NCBI RefSeq assembly: GCF_002914585.1
Contig: NZ_PDDM01000003.1
Location: 1 to 64,000, forward strand
DNA: 64,000 nt
Source of the DNA: Pseudanabaena sp. BC1403
Lineage (GTDB): Bacteria; Cyanobacteriota; Cyanobacteriia; Pseudanabaenales; Pseudanabaenaceae
Direction: 5' to 3'
Part shown: positions 10,297-20,381 of the stretch, piece after piece
Numbering within the stretch: position 1 is the stretch's first letter
Layout of the letters: each line of letters begins with the position of its first letter
Made by a program: the position numbers and the translations under genes
The notes under the pieces: generated by a model
Seen by the model: only the letters and a program-made list of their open reading frames with translations
Told to the model about the DNA's origin: nothing
Database searches by the model: none

Positions 10297-13200
10297 ATGT
10301 CTAAACCCACAACGACACTCACTCAAATCGAACTAAAATCGGCAATCGTGCGTAACCCTTTGGTGGTTACAGCCGAAACTACTGTGATGGAAGCGATCGC
10401 GAAAATGAGCGAGATGCGAAATATCTGTGCTGCTGATCACATCAGCGACTACGCAGATAACGTTCATCAAGAGGCTCGCTCAAGTTGTGTGTTGGTTATG
10501 GAAGGTGAAAAAGTTATCGGTATTATGACCGAACGCGATGTAGTGCGTCTCAGCGCCCAACAGCGATCGCTTAATACAGTTACCGTGCAAGATGTAATGG
10601 CATCACCTGTGCTCACGTTACAAGAAGCTAACTTTACCGATCTATTCTCGGCAGTGAATATGCTTCAGCATCTGCGCATTCGCCATATGCCTGTTTTAGA
10701 TCGAGACGCTCGACTGTTGGGCATGATCACCCACGAGAGCTTGCGACAACTAGCGCGACCTATCGATTTATTGCGTTTGCGTTTGGTGTCTGAGGTGATG
10801 ATGGCAAATGTAGTCTGTGCCGAGCCATCGACATCGATGCTAGCGATCGCCCAAAGTATGGCAGAGCGACGAGTTGGCTCAGTCTTGATTGTGGAAGCCC
10901 AAATCGATCCAGAGGGAAACCCCTTGCAAATTCCCTTAGGCATCACCACCGAACGCGATATTGTCCAGTTTCAATCTCTAGGTCTGCAATTAGAGCGTGT
11001 GGAAGTGCAGATGGTGATGAGTGCTCCTGTGTTTGCGGTACGCCCTAACGACACCTTGATGTTGGTGCAGCAGATCATGGAGCAGCGATCAATCCGTCGC
11101 TTGGTCGTGACTGGCGATCATGGTGAACTGTTAGGTGTTGTGACTCAGACCAGTCTATTAAATGCACTCAATCCATTAGAGCTATATACTCTGTCCAGAA
11201 TTTTGGAGCAAAAGGTTTCGCAGTTAGAGGCAGAGAAACTAAAACTGCTAGAAAATTACAATGCTGAACTAGAGCATCAAGTAGAGCAACGCACGGCGGA
11301 CCTCCATACTAAGTTCGAGCGGGAGCAGTTGATCGCCAAGATTTCAACAGATATTGCAGCTTTATTTAGTTTGCCAGAAATCCTCAATGCCGCTGTACGA
11401 GAACTGAGATCGTTCCTTAGTTGCGATCGCATGTTAATTTGGCAGTTTCAACCCGATTGGAAAGGGGAGGTCGTCTCCGAGTCGGTGGGTGCTGGTTGGC
11501 GGGCATCATTGCCTGATACGATCGAAGATTTTTGTTTTCTCGGGGATATTGCTCAGAGGTATCAAGAAGGTCGAACGATCGCGATCACCAATATCCATCA
11601 GGTCAATTATCCCAACTGTTATGTTGAGATGCTAGAGGGATATCAGGTTAAGTCCAATCTTGTCGTTCCAATTCATGTCTCAGGAAAATTATGGGGATTG
11701 TTGATTGCACATCAGTGTGACGATTATCGAGTATGGAAGGATGATGATTTAATCTTGTTAAATGAGTTGGCAGTACAGATTGCGATCGCAATCCAGCAAG
11801 CTGCCGCCTATGAGCAAGCCCAAATCGAACAAGCAGAGCGGCAACGCACTGAATCTGCTCTCAGGGAGAGCGAACAAAGATTTCGCGCCATTTTTGACAA
11901 CATGTTCCAATTTATTGGTCTATTGTCACCCGAAGGGATTTTGCTGGAGTCCAATCAAGCCTCGCTAACGGCGGCTGGGATAGAGCTTGAAGATGTCGTG
12001 GGGCAACCTTTTTGGGAAACTCATTGGTGGCAAGTTTCACCAGAAACACAACTACAGTTGCAGCAAGCGATCGCCCGTGCTGCCAAGGGTGAATTTGTGC
12101 GCTATGAAGTTGATGTCTTAGGAATAAATCAAACGATTATTCCCATTGACTTCTCATTACGCCCCATCTTTAATGATTCTGGACAAATCGTGTTATTAAT
12201 TCCTGAAGGGAGAGATCTCACGGATGTAAAACGTCGTGAGTTAGAACTTAAGCAGAGCGAGCAAAGATTTACCTCTTTGGCGAGTGCTGCCCCAGTCGGG
12301 ATTTTTCGGACGGATACTGAAGGTAGATGTCTTTATGTAAATGAGCGTTGGTGTGAGATTGCTGGACTTACACCTGAGCAGGCAGCAGGTTTTGGTTGGG
12401 TAAATGGCATTCATCCTAGCGATCGCGAACTAGTCTCGGCAGAATGGAATGCATCTGTGCAAGCTAACCGACCTTTTTATTTAGAATATCGATTTCTAAA
12501 TGACTTAGAGCAAGTTACTTGGGCACTTGGTCAGTCGGAGGCTGAACGAGATGAGTCGGGCGAAATCATCGGCTATGTTGGGACGATTACGGATATTAGC
12601 GATCGCAAACAAGCTGAAGCGTCCTTAGCTAAACTGGCAGCCATTGTCGAATCGTCTGCGGATGGCATCATTAGCAAGAATTTAGATGGCATAATAGTTA
12701 GTTGGAACTTAGGGGCAGAAAGACTTTTTGGCTACACTGCCGAGGAAGCCATTGGTCAATCAGTACTTCTATGCATCCCCCAAAACCTCAGGGATGAAGA
12801 ATCACTCCTGCTAGAGAAGCTTAATTCAGGAGAAATAGTCCAACATTATGATACATTTCGCCAACATAAAGATGGAAGATTGATTGATGTTTCATTAACC
12901 ATTTCGCCGATTAGAGATGAAACTGGAAAGATCGTTGGCGCATCAAAAATTGCAAGGGATATCAGAGATCGCAAACAAGCCGAGGCTGCCCTACTACAAC
13001 TCAATCAAGAGCTAGAAGCCAAGGTCGAAGAACGTACCCAAGCACTTTGGCAAGTCAATAGTTTACAAAGAGCTATTCTTGATGGTGCTGATTATGCATT
13101 TATTTCCACCGATTTAAATGGGGTAATTCAGACCTTTAACAAAGCTGCGGAAAGAATGTTAGGCTATAGCGCCTCTGAATTAATTGGTCAATTCACACCA

Positions 13201-15705
13201 GAGATTATCCACGAACCTCAGGAGGTAATTAATCGGGCTGCCATAATCTCTGCGGAACTGGAGCAAAATATTCCCATTGGCTTTGAAGTATTTGCCGCCA
13301 AAGCGCGTCTAGGTATTGCTAGTGAAGACGAATGGACTTATATCCGCAAAGATGGTTCTCGATTTCCTGTGTTGCTATCTGCTACCGCTTTAAAGGATAT
13401 CAATCAGCGAATTATTGGTTTCTTAGGTATCGCCCAAGATATTAGCGATCGCAAACGGGCAGAGCTAGCTATTCAAGAAAGTGAAGCAAGATTTCGCTAT
13501 TTAGCAGACTATGCACCTGTGTTGATTTGGATGTCAGGTTTAGATAAACTTTGCTTCCACTTCAACAAGACTTGGCTAGACTTTACAGGGCGGATGATGG
13601 AACAGGAATCTGGCAATGGCTGGGCTGAAGGGGTTCATCCTGACGATTTTCAAATTTGTCTAGATGTCTATACGACTTCTTTTGATATGCGTCAATCCTT
13701 TGAGATGGAATATCGTCTCAGAAGATTTGACGGTGAATATCGATGGATGCTAAATACTGGCAACCCTCGATTTGATGCTGACGGTGAATTTTTAGGCTAT
13801 ATCGGCTCTTGTATTGATATCACCGATCGCAAAGTGATCGAACAGGAGATTTTAGAAAACCAAAGATTTGTTCAAAAGATTGCCGAGGCATCGCCGAACA
13901 TTCTCTATCTCTATGACCTGCAAGAACATTGCAACGTTTACACCAATCGCGAGATTACTACATCCCTTGGTTATACTCCCGATGAGATACAAGCTATGGG
14001 GTCAGAGCTATTTGCGACACTCATGCATCCTGAAGACCTTGCGAAAATACCTGCCTACTATCAACAAATCAGGGCTGCTCAAGGGGAAGAAGTTTTTGAA
14101 ATTGAATATCGGATGCGTCATGCCAATGGCGAATGGCGATGGCTCTACAGTCGCGACACAGTATTTAGTCGAGACGATCGCGGACAGGTAAAGTTAACCA
14201 TTGGGACTGCACAAGACATTAGCGATCGCAAGCAAGCAGAGCAACAACTCAAACAACAACTCACTGCGATCGAAGCCGCCGTGGATGGCATTGCGATCCT
14301 CAAAGACAATTGCTATATTTACATAAACTCATCACATGTTAGTTTATTTGGCTATACTCGCCCAGAAGAACTCTTGGGCAAAAACTGGAGAATGCTCTAT
14401 TCCCCAGAAGAGCTTCAGCGTTTTGAGGACGAAGTGTTTCCAGTCTTAGGAGCTAATAGACATTGGGAAGGTGAAGCGATCGCTATCCGTAAAGATAGAA
14501 CTACATTTATGGAGGGGTTATCGCTCACCTTGACAGAAGATGGCTTGCTGATTTGTGTCTGTCGTGATGTTTCCGCCCGTAAACAACAAGAAGAAGAACT
14601 ACAAAACCTCTCGACTCGCCTCACCCTAGCAGTAAAGTCAGCAGCGATCGGTATTTGGGACTGGGATATCACTCAAAATATCCTCACTTGGGATGACCGC
14701 ATGTATGCGATATATGGCATTAAATCCAATCAGTTCACGAGCATTTATGAAGCTTGGTCAAACAGCTTACATCCAGATGATCGTAACGTGACTGAATTGG
14801 CAATTCAACAAGCACTAACAGGTGAAAAAGACTACGATCCTGAATTTCGGGTAGTGCACCCCGACGGAACAATTCGCTTTATCCAAGGCTATGCAATAGT
14901 ACAGCGCAACGCACAGGGTGAAGCACAGCGTATGGTTGGGGTTAACATCGACATTACCGATCGCAAACAGGCAGAATCTCAAATCTTGCAAACCACTGCT
15001 CAGTTGCAATCCTCCAACCAAGAGTTAGAAGCCTTTGCTTATTCTGTTTCCCATGATCTCCGCTCTCCTCTTAGGGCGATCGATGGCTATAGTAATGCAT
15101 TAATGGAGGATTATAATGATAAATTAGACGATGAAGGTCGTGATTACTTTGATCGCATCCGCCGCAATATTAAGCGGATGGGAATGCTGATTGATGACCT
15201 ATTGCGGCTCTCCCGCGTTTCGCGATCGGAAATGCAGTATAGCTTTGTTAACCTAAGTGCATTGGTTGAAGAACAAGTAAATGAATTACAAGTATTAGAG
15301 CCTGAACGAGAAGTAGAAGTAGTCATCACTCCAAACATATTCGTACCAGCCGATCTCACCTTAATGCGAATGGTGATCAGTAACTTAGTCCAAAATGCTT
15401 GGAAATTTACCAGCCATCATGCGACATCGCGCATTGAATTTGGCATAATGCAGCAGGAGGATCAGTTAATCTATTTTATTCGTGATGATGGCGCAGGATT
15501 TGATATGGCATTTGCTAAAATGCTCTTCGGAGTCTTCCAACGTCTACATAACACCAATGAATTTGCAGGCACTGGCATTGGTCTGGCAAGCGTGCAGAGA
15601 GCAATCCATCGACATGGGGGAAAAGTCTGGGCTGAGGGATTTGTCGAAAAAGGTGCGACAATCTATTTTACAGTACCCAATACGTCGCCTAGAATTGGAG
15701 ATTAA
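10297..15705 (+). CDS. Four-CBS, DXCF-GAF, eight-PAS histidine kinase
   Basis: An 1802-residue sensor kinase. Two CBS pairs (10-292) precede a coiled coil, a GAF (340-510), eight successive PAS/PAC units (about 525-1570, each unit ending in a 'DI(S/T)DRK'-like linker) and a phytochrome-type HisKA (His1586) with HATPase_c. The GAF has Glu410-Asp411-Phe-Cys413-Phe, a DXCF motif, and Cys441, again 28 residues apart; the residue after Cys441 is Tyr rather than His. This predicts a two-cysteine bilin photosensor of a less common subtype. The N-terminal 300 residues are clearly paralogous to the kinase at 4304. It has no receiver of its own; a stand-alone receiver begins 3 bp after its stop. Confidence 0.9.
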   Translation: MSKPTTTLTQIELKSAIVRNPLVVTAETTVMEAIAKMSEMRNICAADHISDYADNVHQEARSSCVLVMEGEKVIGIMTERDVVRLSAQQRSLNTVTVQDVMASPVLTLQEANFTDLFSAVNMLQHLRIRHMPVLDRDARLLGMITHESLRQLARPIDLLRLRLVSEVMMANVVCAEPSTSMLAIAQSMAERRVGSVLIVEAQIDPEGNPLQIPLGITTERDIVQFQSLGLQLERVEVQMVMSAPVFAVRPNDTLMLVQQIMEQRSIRRLVVTGDHGELLGVVTQTSLLNALNPLELYTLSRILEQKVSQLEAEKLKLLENYNAELEHQVEQRTADLHTKFEREQLIAKISTDIAALFSLPEILNAAVRELRSFLSCDRMLIWQFQPDWKGEVVSESVGAGWRASLPDTIEDFCFLGDIAQRYQEGRTIAITNIHQVNYPNCYVEMLEGYQVKSNLVVPIHVSGKLWGLLIAHQCDDYRVWKDDDLILLNELAVQIAIAIQQAAAYEQAQIEQAERQRTESALRESEQRFRAIFDNMFQFIGLLSPEGILLESNQASLTAAGIELEDVVGQPFWETHWWQVSPETQLQLQQAIARAAKGEFVRYEVDVLGINQTIIPIDFSLRPIFNDSGQIVLLIPEGRDLTDVKRRELELKQSEQRFTSLASAAPVGIFRTDTEGRCLYVNERWCEIAGLTPEQAAGFGWVNGIHPSDRELVSAEWNASVQANRPFYLEYRFLNDLEQVTWALGQSEAERDESGEIIGYVGTITDISDRKQAEASLAKLAAIVESSADGIISKNLDGIIVSWNLGAERLFGYTAEEAIGQSVLLCIPQNLRDEESLLLEKLNSGEIVQHYDTFRQHKDGRLIDVSLTISPIRDETGKIVGASKIARDIRDRKQAEAALLQLNQELEAKVEERTQALWQVNSLQRAILDGADYAFISTDLNGVIQTFNKAAERMLGYSASELIGQFTPEIIHEPQEVINRAAIISAELEQNIPIGFEVFAAKARLGIASEDEWTYIRKDGSRFPVLLSATALKDINQRIIGFLGIAQDISDRKRAELAIQESEARFRYLADYAPVLIWMSGLDKLCFHFNKTWLDFTGRMMEQESGNGWAEGVHPDDFQICLDVYTTSFDMRQSFEMEYRLRRFDGEYRWMLNTGNPRFDADGEFLGYIGSCIDITDRKVIEQEILENQRFVQKIAEASPNILYLYDLQEHCNVYTNREITTSLGYTPDEIQAMGSELFATLMHPEDLAKIPAYYQQIRAAQGEEVFEIEYRMRHANGEWRWLYSRDTVFSRDDRGQVKLTIGTAQDISDRKQAEQQLKQQLTAIEAAVDGIAILKDNCYIYINSSHVSLFGYTRPEELLGKNWRMLYSPEELQRFEDEVFPVLGANRHWEGEAIAIRKDRTTFMEGLSLTLTEDGLLICVCRDVSARKQQEEELQNLSTRLTLAVKSAAIGIWDWDITQNILTWDDRMYAIYGIKSNQFTSIYEAWSNSLHPDDRNVTELAIQQALTGEKDYDPEFRVVHPDGTIRFIQGYAIVQRNAQGEAQRMVGVNIDITDRKQAESQILQTTAQLQSSNQELEAFAYSVSHDLRSPLRAIDGYSNALMEDYNDKLDDEGRDYFDRIRRNIKRMGMLIDDLLRLSRVSRSEMQYSFVNLSALVEEQVNELQVLEPEREVEVVITPNIFVPADLTLMRMVISNLVQNAWKFTSHHATSRIEFGIMQQEDQLIYFIRDDGAGFDMAFAKMLFGVFQRLHNTNEFAGTGIGLASVQRAIHRHGGKVWAEGFVEKGATIYFTVPNTSPRIGD

Positions 15706-15708
15706 ATC

Positions 15709-16128
15709 ATGGCATCGCAACAGACTATTTTATTAGTTGAAGATAATCCTGATGACGAACGGCTGGCCGTCAGGGCATTGCGTCGAGCCAATATCTCTGC
15801 TGAAATCCTCATCGCCCGTAATGGAGAAGAAGCCCTAGCCACAGTCTTTAATGCAAATCCCCTTCCTATCGTTATGATTCTAGACTTAAAATTACCAAAA
15901 ATTGACGGTCTAGATGTTTTAAGAGCTATCCGCGCTAATGAAAGAACGCGCCTGTTACCAGTGGTGATACTCACTTCATCAAGTGAACAACGGGATATTA
16001 TAGAAAGTTATCAATTAGGTGCAAATAGCTATGTTCGGAAACCAATTGAATTTACTCAATTTACTGAAGCTGTAGGTCAATTGGCAACTTACTGGGCAGG
16101 AATTAATGAACCAATCACTCTACTCTAG
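15709..16128 (+). CDS. Rcp1-like single-domain response regulator
   Basis: A 139-residue receiver alone, with acidic pocket Glu11-Asp12, acceptor Asp59 (ILDLKLPKIDG), Thr/Ser near 'ILTSS' and Lys in 'RKP'. The 'DLKLPKIDG' signature is typical of regulators paired with cyanobacterial phytochrome kinases. It starts 3 bp after the stop of the 1802-residue kinase and ends 11 bp before the next hybrid kinase, so the three form one operon. The likely role is to accept phosphate from His1586 of the upstream kinase. Confidence 0.92.
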   Translation: MASQQTILLVEDNPDDERLAVRALRRANISAEILIARNGEEALATVFNANPLPIVMILDLKLPKIDGLDVLRAIRANERTRLLPVVILTSSSEQRDIIESYQLGANSYVRKPIEFTQFTEAVGQLATYWAGINEPITLL

Positions 16129-16139
16129 AGATGTAACCC

Positions 16140-19100
16140 ATGTCTGATGTTCTAAATATTTTAATAGTTGAGGATATTGAGAATGATGCGCTTCTAGTCG
16201 TTCGAGAGTTGCAGCGAGGAGATTTTATCGTTGAATGGGAGCGCGTGCAGGCCTCTGAAGCAATTCATAATGCCCTGTCTAACCGAGCTTGGGATGTGAT
16301 CATTGCAAATTATGATCTACCTGAAATTACAGCACCTGAGGTATTGGATCTCCTCCAGAAAAGCCATCTCGATCTACCCTTTATCATCATTTTAGGAAAA
16401 ATCAATGAATCTGTAGCAATTGATCTCATGAGGCAAGGGGCAGATGACTACCTGCAAAAAGATCACTTAAACAAACTAACAGAGGCGGTAAGACGAGGCA
16501 TAAAGGATATCAAGAGCCGTAAAGAACGTCAACAACAAACTCTAGAATTAGCTCGTACTAAGGAAAGATTGCAACTGGCGATCGCAGGTTCTGGTATTGG
16601 CTTATGGGATTGGGCGATTCAGACTGGATCTGTGACATTTAATGATCGTTGGGCGGAGATTATTGGTTATAGCATTGAGGAGCTAGAGCCTCTGAGCATT
16701 GAAACATGGCAGCAAAATACGTATCCTGATGATCTACAGAAGGCTACCTTAGCTTTAGAACAACATTTCCGCAAAGAAACTGAGACTTACGAGTGTGAAC
16801 TCAGGATGCGCCACAAAATAGGCGGATGGGTGTGGGTTTTGGCGAGTGGTAAGGTAGTGGAATGGGATACTGATGGTAATCCCCTGCGGATGATAGGGAC
16901 GCATCTCGATATTAGCGGACGTAAACAGTCGGTCGAGATGTTGCAAAATCTTAATGAAACCTTAGGAAAAAAGGTGCAAGCGCGGACTGCTGATTTGCAA
17001 AGAAGTGAGAGCCGCTTGCGTGAAGCTCAGCAAATCGCCCACCTCGGTAGTTGGGAGTTAGATGTTCAGACCAGAGAAAATTCTTGGTCAATAGAAGTTT
17101 TTAGGGTTTTTAAGCTCGATCCTAATTTCCCAGAGCCAAACTATGAAGAGTTGCTGGCATATTTCCCAATCGATGATCGCAAGCGATTTCTCCAACTTAT
17201 CGATAGAGCAATTCAGTTTGGGGAAACCTTTGAAACAGATTTACAGATTCTTCGCGCTGATGGTTCATCTGGTTATATATTTCTAAAAGCCGAAGCTGTC
17301 AGGAATGCAGAAGATGTGGTGGCGAGACTGTTTGGGATTGTGATGGATATAAGCGATCGCAAGCAAGCTGAAATACAGTTACAACAAAAAATAAAGCAGC
17401 AAATCCTGATGGCGGAAATCACCCAAAAGATAAGGCGATCGTTAGATTTGCAAACTATTTTTGATACGGCAGTGCAGGAAATGCAAAATTTTCTTAATAC
17501 CGATCGCATCGGGATCTTTAAGTTCTATCCCGAATCTAATTTTGATGATGGCGAAATTGTTGCCGAAGCTCTTGTTGAAGGCTTCGTATCAGCGTTGGCT
17601 GTCAGGGTTCATGACCATACCTTTGGCGAAAACTATGCAGCTCTCTATGCTAAGGGAAGAGCCTATATCGTCGATGATATCTATAAAAATGGTTCACAAG
17701 TCTGTCACGTTGATATCTTGGCTAAGTTTCAGGTGAAAGCAAATATCGTGATGCCATTACTTTGCGGTAAGGAGTTGTGGGGCTTGTTATGCATCCATCA
17801 ATGCGCGTCAACTCGCCATTGGTTACAGCATGAGATTAACTTTTGCTATCAGATATCCGATCAGTTAGCGATCGCAATTTATCAGTCGAGTCTATTAGAA
17901 CAATCTCAACTGGAGCTTGCAGAAAAGAAACAAGCAGAAATACTGCTAATGGAGAGCTACAAACAACTCGCCCACACAAATGAAGAACTCATCCGTGCAA
18001 CAAGGCTCAAGGATGAGTTTCTTGCTAACATGAGCCATGAGCTGCGCACACCGCTCAATGCTATTTTGGGAATGACTGAAGCGATGCAAGATCGTATTTT
18101 AGGTACAATCAGCGATCGCCAAATCAAGGCATTACTGACGATCGAGCGTAGTGGTAATCACCTCTTATCATTGATCAATGACATTTTAGATGTTGCAAAA
18201 ATCGAATCAGGAAAAATCACCCTAGATTTAACGGCTACATCCATTCAAATGTTATGCCAATCAAGCTTGGTATTCATTAGACAGCAAGCATTCCAAAAAT
18301 CTATTCAATTAATAGAGAAAATTCCAAATGATTTACCAGATCTAATGATTGATGAGCGGCGCATCCGTCAAGTGCTGATCAACCTGCTAAATAATGCTGT
18401 CAAATTTACGCCTGAAGGTGGGAGCATCACTCTAGAAATATCACGACTGACTCCTGAACAAATGCCCACAAAAGCCACGAGTTCTACAATGTCTTATTTG
18501 CGAGCTGCTGTAATTGATAATGGCATTGGCATTTCAGCAGAGAATATCTCGAAGCTATTTCAACCCTTTATCCAAATTGATAGTTCTCTAAATCGTAAAT
18601 ATGAAGGAACAGGATTGGGACTAGCGCTAGTGAAACGAATTGTGGAACTACATGGAGGGCAAGTGCGACTAACCAGCGAAAAAGGTGTTGGTAGCTGCTT
18701 TATGTTTGATTTGCCCTACAATGAAATTATCTCATCTTCTCAAAATCTTCCTCTTGAGCCAGATCTTAATACAGAAGATACTCCTGAGAAGAGTGAACCA
18801 AATCCAACATGGTCACCATTAATCTTGATCGCAGAAGACAACGAAGCTAATATCATTACTTTTTCTAGTTATCTAGAGGCTAAGGGTTATCGACATCAGG
18901 TGGCAAGGGATGGACAGGAGGCGATCGCTCTTGCCAAAATCCATCAACCTGATTTGATTTTGATGGATATCCAGATGCCATGTATCGATGGACTAGAGGC
19001 AACCCAACAAATTCGTCGTGATCCTAATTTGGTTAATATTCCGATTATTGCTCTGACCGCTTTAGCGATGATAGGCGATCGCGAAAAGTGCTTAGAAGCT

Positions 19101-19190
19101 GGAGCTAATGACTATCTGGCTAAGCCTATAAAACTGAAAGCTTTAGATCAAATGATTCAAACTCACTTAAGTCGTAGCCACTTGCGTTAG
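16140..19190 (+). CDS. REC-PAS-PAS-GAF hybrid histidine kinase
   Basis: A 1016-residue hybrid kinase. An N-terminal receiver-like domain (1-125) has Asn57 where the phospho-acceptor Asp is expected (IIANYDLP), so it may be a pseudo-receiver. Then follow PAS (140-262), PAS (290-407), GAF (420-590), coiled coil, HisKA with His633, HATPase_c and a C-terminal receiver with normal acceptor Asp943. The GAF has Cys522-His523 and the DXCF slot reads DHTF (492-495), consistent with a single-Cys bilin GAF. The HisKA-HATPase-REC part is a close paralogue of the first kinase in the window. It is the last gene of the operon. Confidence 0.9.
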   Translation: MSDVLNILIVEDIENDALLVVRELQRGDFIVEWERVQASEAIHNALSNRAWDVIIANYDLPEITAPEVLDLLQKSHLDLPFIIILGKINESVAIDLMRQGADDYLQKDHLNKLTEAVRRGIKDIKSRKERQQQTLELARTKERLQLAIAGSGIGLWDWAIQTGSVTFNDRWAEIIGYSIEELEPLSIETWQQNTYPDDLQKATLALEQHFRKETETYECELRMRHKIGGWVWVLASGKVVEWDTDGNPLRMIGTHLDISGRKQSVEMLQNLNETLGKKVQARTADLQRSESRLREAQQIAHLGSWELDVQTRENSWSIEVFRVFKLDPNFPEPNYEELLAYFPIDDRKRFLQLIDRAIQFGETFETDLQILRADGSSGYIFLKAEAVRNAEDVVARLFGIVMDISDRKQAEIQLQQKIKQQILMAEITQKIRRSLDLQTIFDTAVQEMQNFLNTDRIGIFKFYPESNFDDGEIVAEALVEGFVSALAVRVHDHTFGENYAALYAKGRAYIVDDIYKNGSQVCHVDILAKFQVKANIVMPLLCGKELWGLLCIHQCASTRHWLQHEINFCYQISDQLAIAIYQSSLLEQSQLELAEKKQAEILLMESYKQLAHTNEELIRATRLKDEFLANMSHELRTPLNAILGMTEAMQDRILGTISDRQIKALLTIERSGNHLLSLINDILDVAKIESGKITLDLTATSIQMLCQSSLVFIRQQAFQKSIQLIEKIPNDLPDLMIDERRIRQVLINLLNNAVKFTPEGGSITLEISRLTPEQMPTKATSSTMSYLRAAVIDNGIGISAENISKLFQPFIQIDSSLNRKYEGTGLGLALVKRIVELHGGQVRLTSEKGVGSCFMFDLPYNEIISSSQNLPLEPDLNTEDTPEKSEPNPTWSPLILIAEDNEANIITFSSYLEAKGYRHQVARDGQEAIALAKIHQPDLILMDIQMPCIDGLEATQQIRRDPNLVNIPIIALTALAMIGDREKCLEAGANDYLAKPIKLKALDQMIQTHLSRSHLR

Positions 19191-19200
19191 GACAAAATCA

Positions 19201-19253
19201 AAGCCCAAGAAGATAATGGCGGCGCGAAGCGCCGCCATTATCTTCTTGGGCTT
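19201..19253. terminator. Perfect 25-bp fold-back hairpin
   Basis: Two perfect 25-base arms around a GAA loop, with the core GGCGGCGC-GAA-GCGCCGCC, 10 bp after the kinase operon stop. It is one of the many fold-back palindromes in the window and probably ends transcription or protects the 3' end. Confidence 0.7.
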
Positions 19254-19264
19254 CAACTAAGAAA

Positions 19265-19394
19265 CCATTTAAGAATTACTTTCTGCGGTCAAAAACTCTA
19301 AGAGATCCCCCTCAATCCCCCTTTTTAAGGGGGAAGAATTAAATTCTCCCCCTTAAAAAGGGGGGCTGGGGGGATCTAGTGAATTCTTAAATGG
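19265..19394. mobile_element. C/G-rich MITE-like element, copy 1
   Basis: A 130-bp element bounded by a perfect inverted repeat CCATTTAAGAATT / AATTCTTAAATGG. Inside is a palindrome GATCCCCCTCAATCCCCCTT facing AAGGGGGGCTGGGGGGATC. A second full-length copy is at 53456-53587; partial copies are at 22751 and 54686. It encodes nothing, so any movement would need a transposase in trans. Confidence 0.75.
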
Positions 19395-19408
19395 CTTTCT
19401 AATTGGCT

Positions 19409-20296
19409 TTATATAGCTGTCGTTTCGTGAAAATACGTGTAATCTAGATATCGATGTCCATCATTTCCCATGTGAATCACATCAACAAAACGGCGATCGA
19501 ACTTGAGGTTGCGGGCTGCATAAAAGTGTCGAGCGTGAAGCGTACCTTCAACTGTTTCATCAACACCAGTCAGCGATACAAGGACTTGAGCATGTAATCG
19601 TTCCATTGATTCTAAAGTCAAACCATACAAAGGACTACTCTGATCGATAGTATGCATCACTGTCCATGATAGTAAAAAGACAGGAGAATGCTCGCGCACT
19701 AATTTTAATTCATGCAATCGCCGCATCATTTGTCCTTCTTCCGTCACTTCATCGATCATTAGATAAACACTCAACTTGGCTTCGAGAATATTATTACGTC
19801 GCTCGTTAGCAGCACGAAACATTAGAGTCGGAATACCATTGTAGTTATGAATCGTAGCAACACGACTGAACATCACACGAGAAGAAGATTTGGCAAATCT
19901 GGTAAAGGCTATTCCCGTGATCACCGCAAATAACATCAAACTTGCGATCGATTCTAGGGTAACAAGAAGATTGGCATAAAGTGTTTGGGGATTCATTACT
20001 CCATAGCCAATGGAAGCAAGGGTCTGCACACTAAAGAAAAAAGCTTCCATAAAGCCTACCTTTGGAATGCCTGCGATCGCATTAGCATCGAGTAAATAGA
20101 GAACAGCAAAAACCGCATTGAGGAATATATCAAATCCCACCACGATCCCCACAAATCCAATCCAAGGAATTGTTAATAAGAGATGATAAGGATCGCGAAA
20201 ATAAGAATGCCAAGAGTTTCCGCCGACAACTTGCAGAACGCCATCACGCTGTTCTAACTTAATTAGAGGACTATGCAGCCTACGTTTGATTCTCAT
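19409..20296 (-). CDS. KirBac-like inward-rectifier K+ channel
   Basis: A 295-residue membrane protein of KirBac length. The first transmembrane helix is at about 45-68, the pore helix and selectivity filter at 83-102 (Ser95-Ile-Gly-Tyr-Gly99), the second helix at about 108-135, and a cytoplasmic immunoglobulin-like domain follows to the C-terminus. The filter reads SIGYG, a conservative variant of TIGYG. Expected to pass potassium across the plasma membrane under cytoplasmic ligand control. Its 3' end abuts a MITE-like element and it is divergent from sfsA. Confidence 0.92.
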   Translation of the reverse strand: MRIKRRLHSPLIKLEQRDGVLQVVGGNSWHSYFRDPYHLLLTIPWIGFVGIVVGFDIFLNAVFAVLYLLDANAIAGIPKVGFMEAFFFSVQTLASIGYGVMNPQTLYANLLVTLESIASLMLFAVITGIAFTRFAKSSSRVMFSRVATIHNYNGIPTLMFRAANERRNNILEAKLSVYLMIDEVTEEGQMMRRLHELKLVREHSPVFLLSWTVMHTIDQSSPLYGLTLESMERLHAQVLVSLTGVDETVEGTLHARHFYAARNLKFDRRFVDVIHMGNDGHRYLDYTYFHETTAI

Positions 20297-20381
20297 ATTA
20301 ACTTACTGTCAAAGTGACTTTCTTCTCATGTTAATATGATCAGCGCTTTGCATCGTTCATATCAAACCAATTAAACTCAAG

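Noticed and set aside
19281-19394. Riboswitch for the Kir channel gene
   Set aside because: The structured DNA is at the 3' side of the channel gene and matches a repeated MITE-like element.
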